Shown here piece by piece: positions 26,576 through 36,057 of a DNA stretch of 64,000 nucleotides. The first letter of the stretch is position 1, and each line of letters starts with the position of its first letter. Source of the stretch: Sporolactobacillus mangiferae (GTDB taxonomy: Bacteria > Bacillota > Bacilli > Bacillales > Sporolactobacillaceae); assembly GCF_023336505.1 (NCBI RefSeq), contig NZ_JAMAST010000001.1:186001-250000 (forward strand), given 5' to 3'. Under the pieces are notes generated by a model. The model worked only from the letters and a program-made list of their open reading frames with translations. It was not told the origin of the DNA and ran no database searches. The position numbers and the translations under genes were made by a program.

Positions 26576-27481
26576 TTAGCGATTATTGACATGTTTCTTC
26601 AGATGTCTGATGATCGCCGTCAGCGATTCATTGCGGCACGAAAAGTACGCATGCATCGGATTGATGCCTTGCTTGACGCGTTTAAGCACAGTCTGTATCG
26701 TAAACGATTCAATCCGCAACCGGTCATTGACCTCTTTCCAGAATAAAGGAGCTGCCACGGTTGCCCCCTCCTTCCCTCTCGGCGACAGAGGGCAAATGAT
26801 CGTTTTTCCTTCCGCATGCTGAACATAGTCAATATACAGTTTACCGCCCCGATTCTTCTTTAGCCGCTCAATGGTATACAGATCAGGAGACTGCCTGACC
26901 AGCATTTCTGCGATAAGAGATGTAAAAAGCCGTGTGTCCGCATAGCTTAGTCCAAGCCCGAAAGCAGGGATGTGAATCTGCAGGCCCCTGCTTCCGGACA
27001 GTTTCGGAAATCCAGTAATGGCTAATCGTCCAAACAGATCATGCATGTTTTGTGCTGCCTGGACAGCGAGCGGAAAATATGCACGTTCAGGTGGATCCAG
27101 ATCGAACACAATTTCTTCAGGACCGGTTGATCCGATTTTCTGAAATGGAATGTGATACTCGACCGCCAGCTGATTGCCAAGCCATTTCAGCGTATCCAAA
27201 TTGTTGCAGACCATGTTTTGAGATGCTCCTTCTACATCCGTGCGCACCCATTCCGGTACATAATCGGGCCAATGTTTTTGAAAAAAGGACGGGCCGGGTA
27301 TTCCGTGAGGATATCGAATAACCGTCAGTGCACGATGTTGTAAAAAAGGAAGCATCAACGGTGCAACCCGTTCCAGATAGGCGATAAATCGCTCCTTGTT
27401 GATCGAAGGCTCACCCCAGACCGGTTTCTCCGGATGTGTGATCACCATTTGAGCAGCTTCGGTCATCGTATCGTGCTTCAT
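26576..27481 (-). CDS. Stand-alone LigD polymerase/primase domain of bacterial end joining
   Basis: Archaeo-eukaryotic primase-type polymerase that fills gaps during Ku-dependent non-homologous end joining. The 301-residue protein matches the C-terminal half of B. subtilis LigD (YkoU). The catalytic aspartates are D127 and D129 in FDLDP, the nucleotide-binding GSRGLQIHIP carries the key histidine (about 175), and the third acidic residue is in LYIDYVQ. The start codon overlaps the ligase stop (TAATG), so the two are translationally coupled. The usual fused LigD is here split into two proteins. Confidence 0.92.
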   Translation of the reverse strand: MKHDTMTEAAQMVITHPEKPVWGEPSINKERFIAYLERVAPLMLPFLQHRALTVIRYPHGIPGPSFFQKHWPDYVPEWVRTDVEGASQNMVCNNLDTLKWLGNQLAVEYHIPFQKIGSTGPEEIVFDLDPPERAYFPLAVQAAQNMHDLFGRLAITGFPKLSGSRGLQIHIPAFGLGLSYADTRLFTSLIAEMLVRQSPDLYTIERLKKNRGGKLYIDYVQHAEGKTIICPLSPRGKEGATVAAPLFWKEVNDRLRIESFTIQTVLKRVKQGINPMHAYFSCRNESLTAIIRHLKKHVNNR

Positions 27482-28431
27482 TATTCATTCCTCTCTTCCA
27501 TGGTGCACTGCTTTGGATCCATGTCAACAATGGCCTGAATGCTCGGCTGGCGAAGCGCCTGGCCGTTTGTCCATTCCTGATAGGCGATTTTGACCGTAAC
27601 TATTGGTTTCATCCAGTGAATGCCGGCAACCTTCTCTACCGGACTGGCAAATGGATTTTTTTCCGCGGCCATCTGGCTGGCAAGTTGGGTCAGGAACTGC
27701 CAATCTTCATCCGAGAGTCTCCCCGTACCCGCCCGGCCGATATAGATGAACCGCTTTTTTTCATAAAGGCCCAGCAGCAAGGCGTTTACCGTCCCATTTT
27801 TAAAGATAGCTCCGCCAACAACGGCAATGAGATCACGGATCACTTTAATTTTTCTCCAGTTTCTGTTTTTTCCATTAATCATGTATGGGCTGTCCCTTTT
27901 TTTCGAAACAATGCCTTCCATACCTCTTAGTTCAACGGCATGAAAAAGCGCGGGGCCATCTTCAAACGAAGGAACGTAATGGATGTGTTCATTTTCAGGA
28001 AGCTCTTCTTTTAAAAGTTCTGTTCGCTCGCAAAAAGGCAGATGATTGATCCAGCAGCCGTTGTGATAAAGCATGTCAAAAACCATATAATTAATCGGCA
28101 GCATCCGCATCATCAAATCGATACGTGATGAATCACGCAATTGGTCGCGTTTCATAATTTCATGAAAAGATGGGCGCCCCTCCTCATCCAATACAACAAC
28201 TTCTCCGTCCAGAATCATGGAATGTGCCTTGACCATATCTCCGATCATTGATAATTCCGGATAAATCATGGTGCGTTCATTCTTTCTTCGATTGAACAGA
28301 TGTGTTTCCGAACCGTCATAATAAGTGAGCAGGCGCACACCATCCCATTTCACCTGATGAATCCAATCCGATCCTTCAGGGATCACTTCAGTGCGTATTG
28401 GTTCAAATGGGATCAATGGATTTATTTTCAT
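27481..28431 (-). CDS. ligD: ATP-dependent DNA ligase domain of LigD
   Basis: Ligase that seals Ku-bound double-strand breaks. The 316-residue protein has the nucleotidyltransferase motif I KWDGVR with AMP-accepting Lys28, followed by motifs DGEVVVLDEEGRPSF (about 96-110), GMEGIVSKKRDSPY and NWRKIKV. An OB-fold then contains the LLLGLYE and GRAGTG blocks. It lies four bases after ku and overlaps the polymerase gene by one base. Together with the next gene it equals the length of one B. subtilis YkoU. Confidence 0.93.
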   Translation of the reverse strand: MKINPLIPFEPIRTEVIPEGSDWIHQVKWDGVRLLTYYDGSETHLFNRRKNERTMIYPELSMIGDMVKAHSMILDGEVVVLDEEGRPSFHEIMKRDQLRDSSRIDLMMRMLPINYMVFDMLYHNGCWINHLPFCERTELLKEELPENEHIHYVPSFEDGPALFHAVELRGMEGIVSKKRDSPYMINGKNRNWRKIKVIRDLIAVVGGAIFKNGTVNALLLGLYEKKRFIYIGRAGTGRLSDEDWQFLTQLASQMAAEKNPFASPVEKVAGIHWMKPIVTVKIAYQEWTNGQALRQPSIQAIVDMDPKQCTMEERNE

Positions 28432-28435
28432 CAGA

Positions 28436-29254
28436 TCAGACCGTCTTTTTTTTACGTGCAGCCGTTCTTCGTTTTGGCTTCGTTTCTTTTACGCTCGCTT
28501 CAAGCGCTGACAGCAGATCAACTACATTAGGCTTCGACAAAACAGGACCTGTCTCTTGTCTGGCCGGCATACCGGCCGCTTTTTCGTCGATCAGTTTTTT
28601 CAGTTTCATGCGATAATCGTCTTTATAGTTAGTCGGATTGAATGCGGTCGTCAGCTGATCAATTAATTGATTGGCAATCTTCAGTTCTTTGGGTTCCTGC
28701 TCGGGAGCAAGATCACTGATTCCCGGCACTTCGCTGATGCCGCGCACTTCATCAGGATAATAAAGCGTTTCGAGCAGCATGCCGTTTTGATAACTGCGAA
28801 TCGCAGCCAAATGTTGTTTTGAGCGGATAATAATATTGGCAATTCCGATTTTATCGGTGTCCTGTATCGCTTGCTTCAGCAATGAAAAGGCGCGCAGACC
28901 ATTTCCGCTGTCAGGACCGATGAAATATGCTTTTTCATAGTAAATCGGATCAATTTCACTTAATTTCACAAAATTGATGATTTCAATATGTTTATCTGCA
29001 TGATCCTGAAGATCGCTCAGTTCCTCTTCACTGATCGCGACAAATTGTCCTGGTGCATATTCATAGCCCTTGATAATTCCGTCATTTTCTACAGCTTTTC
29101 CACATTTAGAACAGGTTCGTGTATAATTGATCGGCGCCATGCAGTCTTTATGCAACATGCGCAAGCGAATATCTTTGTTTTCTGTTGCTGTATACAGCTT
29201 AATCGGAATGTAAACAAGTCCGAATTGTATAGAGCCCTTCCACATTGTCCGCAT
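28436..29254 (-). CDS. ku: DNA end-binding protein Ku
   Basis: Homodimeric ring that binds DNA ends and recruits LigD. The 272-residue product starts at the ATG at 29254 (MRTMWKGSIQF), with GAGGTGAATACA upstream. The Ku core runs to about residue 235 and the tail is strongly basic (KPKRRTAARKKKTV), as in other bacterial Ku proteins. First gene of a ku-ligase-polymerase operon. A SigG-like promoter upstream fits the known forespore expression of this system in B. subtilis. Confidence 0.96.
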   Translation of the reverse strand: MRTMWKGSIQFGLVYIPIKLYTATENKDIRLRMLHKDCMAPINYTRTCSKCGKAVENDGIIKGYEYAPGQFVAISEEELSDLQDHADKHIEIINFVKLSEIDPIYYEKAYFIGPDSGNGLRAFSLLKQAIQDTDKIGIANIIIRSKQHLAAIRSYQNGMLLETLYYPDEVRGISEVPGISDLAPEQEPKELKIANQLIDQLTTAFNPTNYKDDYRMKLKKLIDEKAAGMPARQETGPVLSKPNVVDLLSALEASVKETKPKRRTAARKKKTV

Positions 29255-29272
29255 TGTATTCACCTCATGCAA

Positions 29273-29302
29273 TAGTATGCACGCATGCGCAATCCTTAGT
29301 GA
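29273..29302 (-). promoter_or_regulatory. Candidate SigG promoter for the ku operon
   Basis: On the minus strand TCACTA (29297-29302), a 17-base spacer, then CATACTA (29273-29279). The -10 equals the SigG/SigF consensus and the -35 matches TGAATA at four of six positions. It lies 18 bases before the Ku start codon. Confidence 0.55.
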
Positions 29303-29329
29303 TCAGCTGATAATATGGTTAAAATTAAC

Positions 29330-29703
29330 AAAAAAAAGCTTCTCAAATTATTGAGAAGCGAACGAAAAGGATGTTACATATCAGAAACAGAAGGCAATTC
29401 ATATTATATAACTTGGAATTATCAAAACACAAGTTTTTTGTTGTGTTCTTTTTAAAAACTTTCTAAAAGCAATCGTTTCAAAAGCTGTTTACAGGACATT
29501 ACCCAGCTCTTACCTTCCTTTTAGCATCGGAAGTTCCTTCTTCAACCATGGTTCATCAATCTGTACCATTGAACTGCATCGTCGCTCTGGCTGCCCGCTT
29601 GCTGCGGGGCGCCTCCACTTAAACATGGTACTGTAGTTTGATACGACAAAATGCTACATTTTTTGCTTGCAAGAAAAACGGACCTTACAGTTACAGAAGG
29701 TCC
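29330..29703. repeat. Family B repeat and three terminator-like hairpins between ku and queH
   Basis: No supported gene in 29303-29790. A minus-strand terminator lies at 29330-29359 (GCTTCTCAA/TTGAGAAGC, T run). A plus-strand one lies at 29426-29453 (AACACAA/TTGTGTT, then CTTTTT). A family B copy spans about 29515-29670 with the blocks cggaagttccttcttcaacc and cccgcttgctgcggggcg. A further minus-strand hairpin at 29680-29703 (GGACCTT/AAGGTCC with CGTTTTTC) is the likely queH terminator. The small frame at 29314 (46 codons) has no ribosome-binding site. Confidence 0.55.
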
Positions 29704-29790
29704 TAAAAGGGGGGTTATTACTTTTACGAATTACAATTTTAGCTTAACAGAGAAAGTAACAGAAAGCTACATTTATTTGCAAAATTTTTA

Positions 29791-30558
29791 TTATAGTAAT
29801 GTTTTTTCTTTATTACATTTTTTTTGAGTTTTATTTACATTTTCCGTATCTTTTAAAGCTGACTTTGCCTCTCGCACTACATGAACGAGATCAACACCCT
29901 GCTGCAACGCTGCAAAAATACATCCGCAATAACACTGACGGTAAATGGCATACTCTTTGCACATTTCCACAGAACGCTGGTAGCCGCCGCGTTTTTTAAA
30001 ATCAGCAGGCAGGTAGGGACAGTTATCCGTTTTTTGAATCATGAGCCCGATTTTGTTCACAACCTGGCTGTTCTTATGCGGACTGATCGTGAGTACCGTG
30101 GTAAAATAATCACAGCCCAATTCTTTCGCTTTCTTTGCAGCCAGATCAAGTCTCATCTCAAAACAGACACTGCAACGCGCCCCGCCTTCAGGTTCTTTTT
30201 CCAGCCCTTTTACTTTTGCAAAATACTCAAGCGGACGATAGGGAGCAGCGAGGAAACGAACATGATGGCCGGTTCGTTCATTAAAATCAAGAATAAATTT
30301 CTCCTGAACATATTTTCTCCGTTCGTATTCTGCTTTCGGATGGATATTCGAATTTGTATAATAAATAACAATATCAGCATATTGAGAAAGAAACTCGAGC
30401 ACATAAGTACTGCAGGGGGCACAACAGCTGTGAATCAGTAAATTCGGACGCTCGCCCTCTTTTTTCCAGGATTCGATCATTTTCAGCAACACAGAGTCAT
30501 AATTAATTTTTTGATTTGGCGATAACTTGCTTACGATTTCGTCGGCATTGATCAGCAT
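29791..30558 (-). CDS. queH: Epoxyqueuosine reductase QueH
   Basis: Last step of queuosine synthesis in tRNA: reduces epoxyqueuosine to queuosine, replacing the unrelated QueG. The 255-residue DUF208 protein has the paired cysteines HSCCAPCS (about residues 43-50), the C-x2-C block GARCSVCFEMRLD (about 130-142), and the late CYCGC cluster that binds iron-sulfur and metal. GAAGAGGG precedes the ATG. It stands alone; no other queuosine gene is in the window. Confidence 0.93.
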   Translation of the reverse strand: MLINADEIVSKLSPNQKINYDSVLLKMIESWKKEGERPNLLIHSCCAPCSTYVLEFLSQYADIVIYYTNSNIHPKAEYERRKYVQEKFILDFNERTGHHVRFLAAPYRPLEYFAKVKGLEKEPEGGARCSVCFEMRLDLAAKKAKELGCDYFTTVLTISPHKNSQVVNKIGLMIQKTDNCPYLPADFKKRGGYQRSVEMCKEYAIYRQCYCGCIFAALQQGVDLVHVVREAKSALKDTENVNKTQKKCNKEKTLL

Positions 30559-30630
30559 CTTTAACCCTCTTCATCCGGTGCTTTTTCTTTGATTGTATCA
30601 AGGTTCGGGCGTTCAATCAATGAACTTCCG

Positions 30631-30729
30631 TCACCAGAACGCGATCAGCAAACTAATGACTGCGATCCAGAATGGGATGCATAAAGCAGCTGCCCACAAC
30701 GCGCCCTTAAAAAAATTGCCATCCACCAT
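30631..30729 (-). CDS. Small membrane peptide, 32 residues
   Basis: GAGGTGAAATA precedes the ATG at 30729. The product starts MVDGNFFKGALWAAALCIPF and continues as one hydrophobic helix ending in a Trp (LLIAFW). Its layout, a short polar start, FFKG and a single span with a proline, suggests a real small membrane peptide; I cannot name the family. It lies 72 bases upstream of queH on the same strand and may share its transcript. Confidence 0.6.
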   Translation of the reverse strand: MVDGNFFKGALWAAALCIPFWIAVISLLIAFW

Positions 30730-30894
30730 TATTTCACCTCATTACTGTCTTCCGCGAACCTGACCCGATCTCAGACCGATTGATTTGCATATCGGCAGTA
30801 TATCCGTTTTTCAGCAATGAGATACCGGTCTATCACAAATAAAAAAGCGGTTGCACATTTTTATATGAGCCGACCCTCTTTTACTCGCGCGTGG

Positions 30895-30996
30895 AAAAAA
30901 CAGGCGTTTCCGCCTGTTCATCTCCCCACGCATTGCTTTACTGTCGTCATAGTATGTACTATCAGACAAAACTTTACAATGTCTGATAACCGCCAT
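30895..30996 (-). promoter_or_regulatory. Leader-like region with an early terminator
   Basis: A frame starting at the ATG at 30996 has a good ribosome-binding site (GGAGGGG). Its codons run through two hairpins: ATCAGACA/TGTCTGAT near 30957-30986, and a perfect terminator ACAGGCG-GAAA-CGCCTGT followed by TTTTTT (30895-30917). Transcripts would therefore end about 100 bases in, before the frame's stop at 30811. It may be a leader peptide with an attenuator, or a small RNA. Confidence 0.45.
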
Positions 30997-31048
30997 ATGA
31001 GTGCCCCTCCTCATCACTCCCTGTCATACAGCGGTGTCGCTTCCGCGA

Positions 31049-31084
31049 AAAAGAGAGCCGGTTTCCACCGGCTCTCTTTTTTTA
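31049..31084. terminator. Bidirectional terminator downstream of ysnB
   Basis: AAGAGAGCCGGT pairs with ACCGGCTCTCTT around four bases, with A and T runs on both sides. It lies about 100 bases past the ysnB stop. Confidence 0.85.
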
Positions 31085-31186
31085 CCTTGAATAGCACTTT
31101 AAGTCCGGCTGAACCATCGCCATCCACGAGCCTGACGAAGCCGGATTTTCTAAAAGGAAAAATCCACCATTCTTTAGACCTAACAA

Positions 31187-31708
31187 TTAATCAGTCAGAT
31201 TAAATGATTTTGAAAAAATGTCAACAGGTTCTCCCGCGGCATTATAATAATTAACGCACGCACTCTTTTTTTGCTGATTGTAGTCCAGAATTACGTAAGT
31301 GCCTTCATGATAATTGCGTGGAAGACGCAGGCTTCCGGGATTAATGACAATCATGTGTTCCTGCTGGAACGCACCTGCAACATGGGTGTGCCCGAAACAG
31401 ATGATGTCGGCATTTCGTTCAAGACCGCAATCACAGAGACGCGTTGGCGACTGGCGCACACCAAACAAATGTCCATGTGCGATCAGAATGTTCAGAGCGC
31501 CGATTCTGACTATACGCTCATTCGGATAAGCGCCCGGGGCATCACAGTTACCCTCAACGGGAAAAAAACCGTCCATCTCCATCCGGTCGGGATAAAGTTC
31601 TGAGTCGCCGCAGTGTATCATTGCGTCTACGTGGTCAGCATAACGCTCTTTCAGTTCGGTCAATTCATGGGACAGGCCATGTGTGTCACTGACAATCAGT
31701 GCTTTCAT
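31187..31708 (-). CDS. ysnB: YsnB metallophosphodiesterase
   Basis: A 173-residue calcineurin-like phosphodiesterase of the MJ0936/YfcE group. Metal-binding motifs are SDTHG (residues 8-12), HCGDSE (about 36-41), EGNCD (about 52-56), AHGH (about 77-80) and FGHTH (about 106-110). Family members hydrolyse phosphodiester model substrates; the natural substrate is unknown. Its start overlaps the rdgB stop by four bases (ATGA). Last gene of the gerM-rph-rdgB-ysnB group, in the same order as in B. subtilis. Confidence 0.93.
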   Translation of the reverse strand: MKALIVSDTHGLSHELTELKERYADHVDAMIHCGDSELYPDRMEMDGFFPVEGNCDAPGAYPNERIVRIGALNILIAHGHLFGVRQSPTRLCDCGLERNADIICFGHTHVAGAFQQEHMIVINPGSLRLPRNYHEGTYVILDYNQQKKSACVNYYNAAGEPVDIFSKSFNLTD

Positions 31709-32307
31709 TTACTCGCTCCCACCCAACTTGTCCAGTTTTTTCTCAGCTGTTCCAGCGCCAGCGCCCGATGGCTGATTTTATTCTTTTCAGCATGTCCCAT
31801 CTGGGCAAACGTCCTGTTTCGATCCGGAAGCAGGAAAACAGGGTCGTAACCAAATCCATCTGTTCCGCGTCTTTCCATGGTGATCATCCCTTCACACCGA
31901 CCTTCCGCAAAATGAGTCGGACCATTTGGTTGACTGATTGCCAGTACGCATATAAAATGAGCCGTACGCTCAGTTTCCGGTATATTTTTAAGCCTGCTGA
32001 GCAGCAGATCAATATTATGTTCGCTGTTTTTATCCGGACCCGCATAGCGTGCCGAATAAATACCGGGCGCCCCATTCAAAGCATCAACACATAACCCGGA
32101 ATCATCCGCAAGCGTAAGCATACCGGTCATATGGGAAAGTGTCTCTGCTTTCAATGCCGCATTCTCGCGAAAAGTAGTCCCCGTTTCGGGTACGTCTACA
32201 TCAAGGTCCAGATCTTTTAGTGAACAGACTGTTGCTCCGAATCGTGCAAAAAGCGCTTTAAATTCTTTTATTTTCCCCTCATTGTTGGACGCGATTAATA
32301 CTTTCAA
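31705..32307 (-). CDS. rdgB: dITP/XTP pyrophosphatase RdgB (YsnA)
   Basis: House-cleaning enzyme that hydrolyses non-canonical purine nucleoside triphosphates (dITP, XTP) to monophosphates. The 200-residue product starts at TTG 32307 ([16 protein letters not shown]), with AGGTG seven bases upstream. The family motifs are SNNEGK at residues 7-12, the acidic [10 protein letters not shown] (about 65-74), and SFGYDP-type DGFGYDPVF (about 149-157). A start at 32340 would add 11 unsupported residues. It overlaps rph by four bases and ysnB by four bases. Confidence 0.95.
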   Translation of the reverse strand: MKVLIASNNEGKIKEFKALFARFGATVCSLKDLDLDVDVPETGTTFRENAALKAETLSHMTGMLTLADDSGLCVDALNGAPGIYSARYAGPDKNSEHNIDLLLSRLKNIPETERTAHFICVLAISQPNGPTHFAEGRCEGMITMERRGTDGFGYDPVFLLPDRNRTFAQMGHAEKNKISHRALALEQLRKNWTSWVGASK

Positions 32308-33056
32308 TGCGCTGCACCTGCTTTCTGTTCTGCGGTCCAATCACCAAGCACCGCTTTTTCTGCCTGAATCAGCTGATGAATGCCTTTTCTGGCCAGTGCA
32401 AGGAGTACCGTCAATTCCTTTTCGTTAAAAGTAGCTTCTTCGCCAGTACCTTGAATTTCGATATATTCATCGCGTCCATTCATGACAATATTCATATCCA
32501 CATCCGTCGTTGCGTCTTCTTTATAGCAAAGATCCAGAATGGGGCCATATGTCGGATGAATACCAACTGAGGTCGCTGCCAGATAGGACTGAATCGGCAT
32601 TTTCACAATTTCTTTGCGTGCAACCGCACGCTTAAAAGCAAGCACTGCGGCAACAAAAGCGCCTGTTATTGAAGCTGTCCGTGTACCACCGTCCGCCTGA
32701 ATCACATCGCAGTCAATCCAAAGTGTTCGCTCGCCCATTGCTTCAAGATTGACAACGGAACGCAGCGCACGGCCAATCAATCGCTGAATTTCCATTGTTC
32801 TTCCACTTACCCTCCCCTTGGTTGATTCACGCATATTACGCTCCGGCGTTGCTCTGGGCAGCATGGCATATTCAGCAGTAATCCACCCTTTCTTTTGTCC
32901 GCGTAAAAAAGGCGGGACTCGATCTTCAATACTTGCATTGCAAATCACTTTCGTATTGCCGACAGCTATCAAAACAGAGCCTTCCGGATGCATAATAAAA
33001 TCCGGTTGAATCTGGATCGTTCTCAATTCATCATATTTTCTTCCATCTGGTCTCAT
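32304..33056 (-). CDS. rph: Ribonuclease PH
   Basis: Phosphorolytic 3'-5' exoribonuclease that trims tRNA precursors. The 250-residue product starts at the ATG at 33056 ([12 protein letters not shown]), the family's normal N-terminus; frames from 33155 add 33 unrelated residues. Signature blocks include [13 protein letters not shown], the [19 protein letters not shown] substrate loop and [18 protein letters not shown] (phosphate-binding). GGGAGC lies 12 bases upstream. Coupled to rdgB by overlap. Confidence 0.96.
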   Translation of the reverse strand: MRPDGRKYDELRTIQIQPDFIMHPEGSVLIAVGNTKVICNASIEDRVPPFLRGQKKGWITAEYAMLPRATPERNMRESTKGRVSGRTMEIQRLIGRALRSVVNLEAMGERTLWIDCDVIQADGGTRTASITGAFVAAVLAFKRAVARKEIVKMPIQSYLAATSVGIHPTYGPILDLCYKEDATTDVDMNIVMNGRDEYIEIQGTGEEATFNEKELTVLLALARKGIHQLIQAEKAVLGDWTAEQKAGAAH

Positions 33057-33154
33057 GACGTTTAAATTGCTCCCGTTGCACCGATTAATGCGCCCTCGCC
33101 AAAAAGAGGAGCATCCTGCGCTCCCCTTTACTATACCATATTTCATCCCGATCA

Positions 33155-34174
33155 TTATATGCCCGTAGCGTCAACCCACTCCCGTGTTACAGGGCCAGAT
33201 ATCGTTTTTCCCGACTCCAGCGTCATCTTCGTGGACTGTCCGACCTTTATGGATACTTTTTGAATCGCGGCATCTCCAGTTAACGTAAGTACTAAGCTGC
33301 GTATGACTTGATCATTAATTGTTTTCGCCTTTTTGTTATCATAGATAGCTTCGTTAAAGTGGAGATAAACAGTACCATTTTTTATTTTCGGCTTTTCCGT
33401 TAGTTCTGTTTCAGGATTCAGGGGTGTGATAAACGGTCCAGATTCGGGCTCATGGATCAAAGCGTGAACAAGACTGGTCACACGGTCAGTATCCGCCGCG
33501 CCGCGCACCGTTACGGGTACATCATACGTTTTCCCCTTGTTGGCGGCTAGATAATAAACGGTGAGCGGTTGGCTGCCGCTCATATCCGCAACCCCTCCTG
33601 AAACCTGATTAATACCATCTGCGCGGGTCAGTCCGCCGCCCACTTCATTTTTTGTAGACGGCCAGACACTCAGCGTTTTCCCATTAACTGTAATCGTCAC
33701 GGATTTAACGGACGGAAATTGTGTCAGCGTCCATACAATTGACTGAATGGCCTGAGTCTGGCCAGATGCAGGCGTATCAAACAGTTCCTTAGAAAAATCT
33801 ACTGTCGCATTTCCTCTTTGATCTATGGACACATGGTTGACTTCTGTTCCAGGCGGAAGCGTGGCCTGAAATCCGTTAGGAAGCAGTTCAGACACTGGTC
33901 CGTCATCAACTAAATAATTCAGTACCTGCTTGGTTGCTTGATCTGTTTTGGGCAGTCCAACCGCCTGCGGTGCAACCAGACCGTTCACGTCTTTTAAATA
34001 AAGAACCCGCTCTGTAAATTGCTGACGCGTTGCTGTTTTTGCCAGGTCACTTTTACGATTTACATAGGTGACACTGTCCGGCTGCCGATCTGCCATACTT
34101 CCACAACCGGACAGCAATGTCACGGCTAGAATAAGAGACACGCTTGAAATAATAATTGATGAACGACGATCCAT
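33155..34174 (-). CDS. gerM: Germination/sporulation lipoprotein GerM
   Basis: A 339-residue lipoprotein with a lipobox (VTLLSGCGS, cysteine at about residue 24) and two GerMN domains (about 60-180 and 205-320). The domains share the pattern VYYL...., [24 protein letters not shown] and [11 protein letters not shown]. In B. subtilis GerM is made in the mother cell, links to the SpoIIIA-SpoIIQ channel, and is needed for sporulation and germination. TAAGGAGGG precedes the ATG. A small GC hairpin with CTCTTTTT (about 33098-33125) separates it from rph. racE, which neighbours gerM in B. subtilis, is not here. Confidence 0.92.
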   Translation of the reverse strand: MDRRSSIIISSVSLILAVTLLSGCGSMADRQPDSVTYVNRKSDLAKTATRQQFTERVLYLKDVNGLVAPQAVGLPKTDQATKQVLNYLVDDGPVSELLPNGFQATLPPGTEVNHVSIDQRGNATVDFSKELFDTPASGQTQAIQSIVWTLTQFPSVKSVTITVNGKTLSVWPSTKNEVGGGLTRADGINQVSGGVADMSGSQPLTVYYLAANKGKTYDVPVTVRGAADTDRVTSLVHALIHEPESGPFITPLNPETELTEKPKIKNGTVYLHFNEAIYDNKKAKTINDQVIRSLVLTLTGDAAIQKVSIKVGQSTKMTLESGKTISGPVTREWVDATGI

Positions 34175-34427
34175 CGTGAGTACCCTCCTTAATCCCTACA
34201 GGGTTGTACTTCTATGTATACGAGCCGTTGCTTTGAATAGACCTTCTGAGCGAAAAAGATGTTTGAACCGGGCAGGCGCTTCATCATGTGGTGTGACCTT
34301 GCTCCAGGTCAAATAAAATATTGAAAAAGGTGTTGTCCAGCAAATGCCTAAAAAATAAGAAAATTCATTCATATCGTGCTATACTTTTAGTTAGATTTAA
34401 TTTAATAAAAATATTGGAGGGAATCGC

Positions 34428-35795
34428 GTGATCCTCTTAAAAAAACATCGTAAGGTCCAGGTGGAAGAAAACAAATCAGCCAGTCAGTCAATCGGAAAGA
34501 TTCAGGTTGCTGCCGATCAGTTGAAGGGAATCGTGGAACAATTGAAGCGCGCGGCCGACGCACTGCGCGCATCTTCAAGTTCCAGTGAATCCAGTGTTTC
34601 TGAATTCAAAATACATACCGCACGAACAGCAGAGGACAGCGCACAGGTCAATGAACAAATGCAGGTCATTCATCAGTCATCGCAGCAAATACTGGCTACC
34701 GTCAATCGTGTTCAGGATGACAGCCGGCAAACCTTCCATGACCTCATGCTTTCTTCAGCATCCATTCACGAATTGGAAGCGACGATGAACAGTATTCTGC
34801 GCGGTCATCAGCAGCTGATTCAGCAAATGAACGATCTGGTCGCACAATCTCAAAAAATCGATCAGGTTTTTCAACTAATCGGTTCAATTGCTGAGGAAAC
34901 CAACATTCTGTCACTGAACGCTGCGATCGAGGCAAGCCGCGCAGGTGAAGCGGGAAAGGGTTTTTCCGTTGTGGCCGATGAAATCCGTAAGCTCTCCGGT
35001 GAAACGCAGCAGGCGGTTCTTGAAACAAAAGAATCGATACAAAGTATTCAGAATGAAATCCGGCAGTCTACCGAACGTGTGAATCAGGAGACCACCGACA
35101 TTAATCAGGGCGCAGAAAAGTTAAAAAAAGTCATTACACAACTTGGCGGTTTCAGACAAAAAGTAGAAACGATTAAACAAAGCAGCAAAAAATCCGCTGA
35201 ATCTGTCAATCAACAGACAGCAAGCATCAGTGCCATATCCGAACTCATGAATCAGATTTCAGCAATGACTCAGACAAATCAGGCACTCGCGGAAACCGTT
35301 GAGAAAGATATCTCCACTCAATTCAAAAGCATCGCGCAGATGCTTGATCTGAACAAACAGCTTATCAGAACCTCAGACGAACTTCAAAATTCCATTCAGA
35401 CAGACAAAGGTATGGTGATGACCACAGATCCAGAGTTAATCAGTCAGATGAAACAGACTATTCTTCACTTCATCAATGATCATCCGCTTTCGCCAATTGA
35501 GACGAACCGGCACCGAGGTATCCTGAACACACTGAAAAACAACAATCCCGAACTGGAAGCAGTATGGTCAAATCTTCCTGACGGATCCTTCATTTATTCA
35601 GAACCTGAAGCCGCTTTGGCCAATGCCGGCGCGCGTCAGTGGTTCCTTGAAGCGATGAAAGGCAACATTTTTGTATCAGAGCCCTATTTTTCCGCAATTA
35701 CAAAACAACCCTGTGTCACCCTATCCTTCCCGATTCAACAGTCAGGACAGATCAACGGCGTTTTCGGTGCGGATTTAACAGTTCATTCAGATTAA
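34428..35795 (+). CDS. Soluble methyl-accepting chemotaxis protein with C-terminal sensor
   Basis: A 455-residue chemoreceptor that signals to CheA/CheW. It starts at GTG with GGAGGG upstream and has no membrane helix. The coiled-coil signalling domain runs from about residue 15 to 330. Its hairpin tip, near residues 150-190, reads [20 protein letters not shown] and then [20 protein letters not shown]. Residues about 335-455 form a separate domain ending [15 protein letters not shown], which looks like a PDC/Cache sensor. The order signalling-then-sensor without a transmembrane part is the reverse of a classical receptor. The 253 bases upstream show no other gene. Confidence 0.88.
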   Translation: MILLKKHRKVQVEENKSASQSIGKIQVAADQLKGIVEQLKRAADALRASSSSSESSVSEFKIHTARTAEDSAQVNEQMQVIHQSSQQILATVNRVQDDSRQTFHDLMLSSASIHELEATMNSILRGHQQLIQQMNDLVAQSQKIDQVFQLIGSIAEETNILSLNAAIEASRAGEAGKGFSVVADEIRKLSGETQQAVLETKESIQSIQNEIRQSTERVNQETTDINQGAEKLKKVITQLGGFRQKVETIKQSSKKSAESVNQQTASISAISELMNQISAMTQTNQALAETVEKDISTQFKSIAQMLDLNKQLIRTSDELQNSIQTDKGMVMTTDPELISQMKQTILHFINDHPLSPIETNRHRGILNTLKNNNPELEAVWSNLPDGSFIYSEPEAALANAGARQWFLEAMKGNIFVSEPYFSAITKQPCVTLSFPIQQSGQINGVFGADLTVHSD

Positions 35796-35896
35796 AATCA
35801 TAATGGCTTCTTTGCTACGATCAGGTCCGCTCACCGACCCTGTAAAGCGTATACCATGCAGTCTGTTCCAGCTCTCATAAATGATATCCATGTAAT

Positions 35897-35991
35897 ATTA
35901 GAAAACTTGGCTTTGCCAAATCTTTGGCATGGGCGAAGCCGCCGCTGCGCTTATACTATAATCCGCTGAATTTTAAACTTTCTTATAATAT
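35897..35991 (+). repeat. Family A intergenic repeat, full copy
   Basis: A 95-bp element from attagaaaacttggctttg to tttcttataat, with the TATACTATAA/TTATA hairpin at its 3' end. It lies between the convergent chemoreceptor and YkcC-like genes. Confidence 0.85.
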
Positions 35992-36030
35992 GAAAAAAAT
36001 CCGGACAGGTATAAGGTCTGTCCGGATTTT
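35992..36030. terminator. Bidirectional terminator
   Basis: ATCCGGACAG (35999-36008) pairs with CTGTCCGGAT (36018-36027), flanked by A7 and T4. It ends the YkcC/YkcB unit on the minus strand. Confidence 0.85.
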
Positions 36031-36057
36031 ATTATGCATTTAATGACAATCGATCAC

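Noticed and set aside
29314-29453. 46-codon plus-strand frame upstream of ku
   Set aside because: No ribosome-binding site, and the frame runs through two terminator hairpins.
30811-30996. 61-residue protein from the ATG at 30996
   Set aside because: A perfect terminator lies in the middle of the frame, so a full-length product is unlikely; kept only as a leader-like region.
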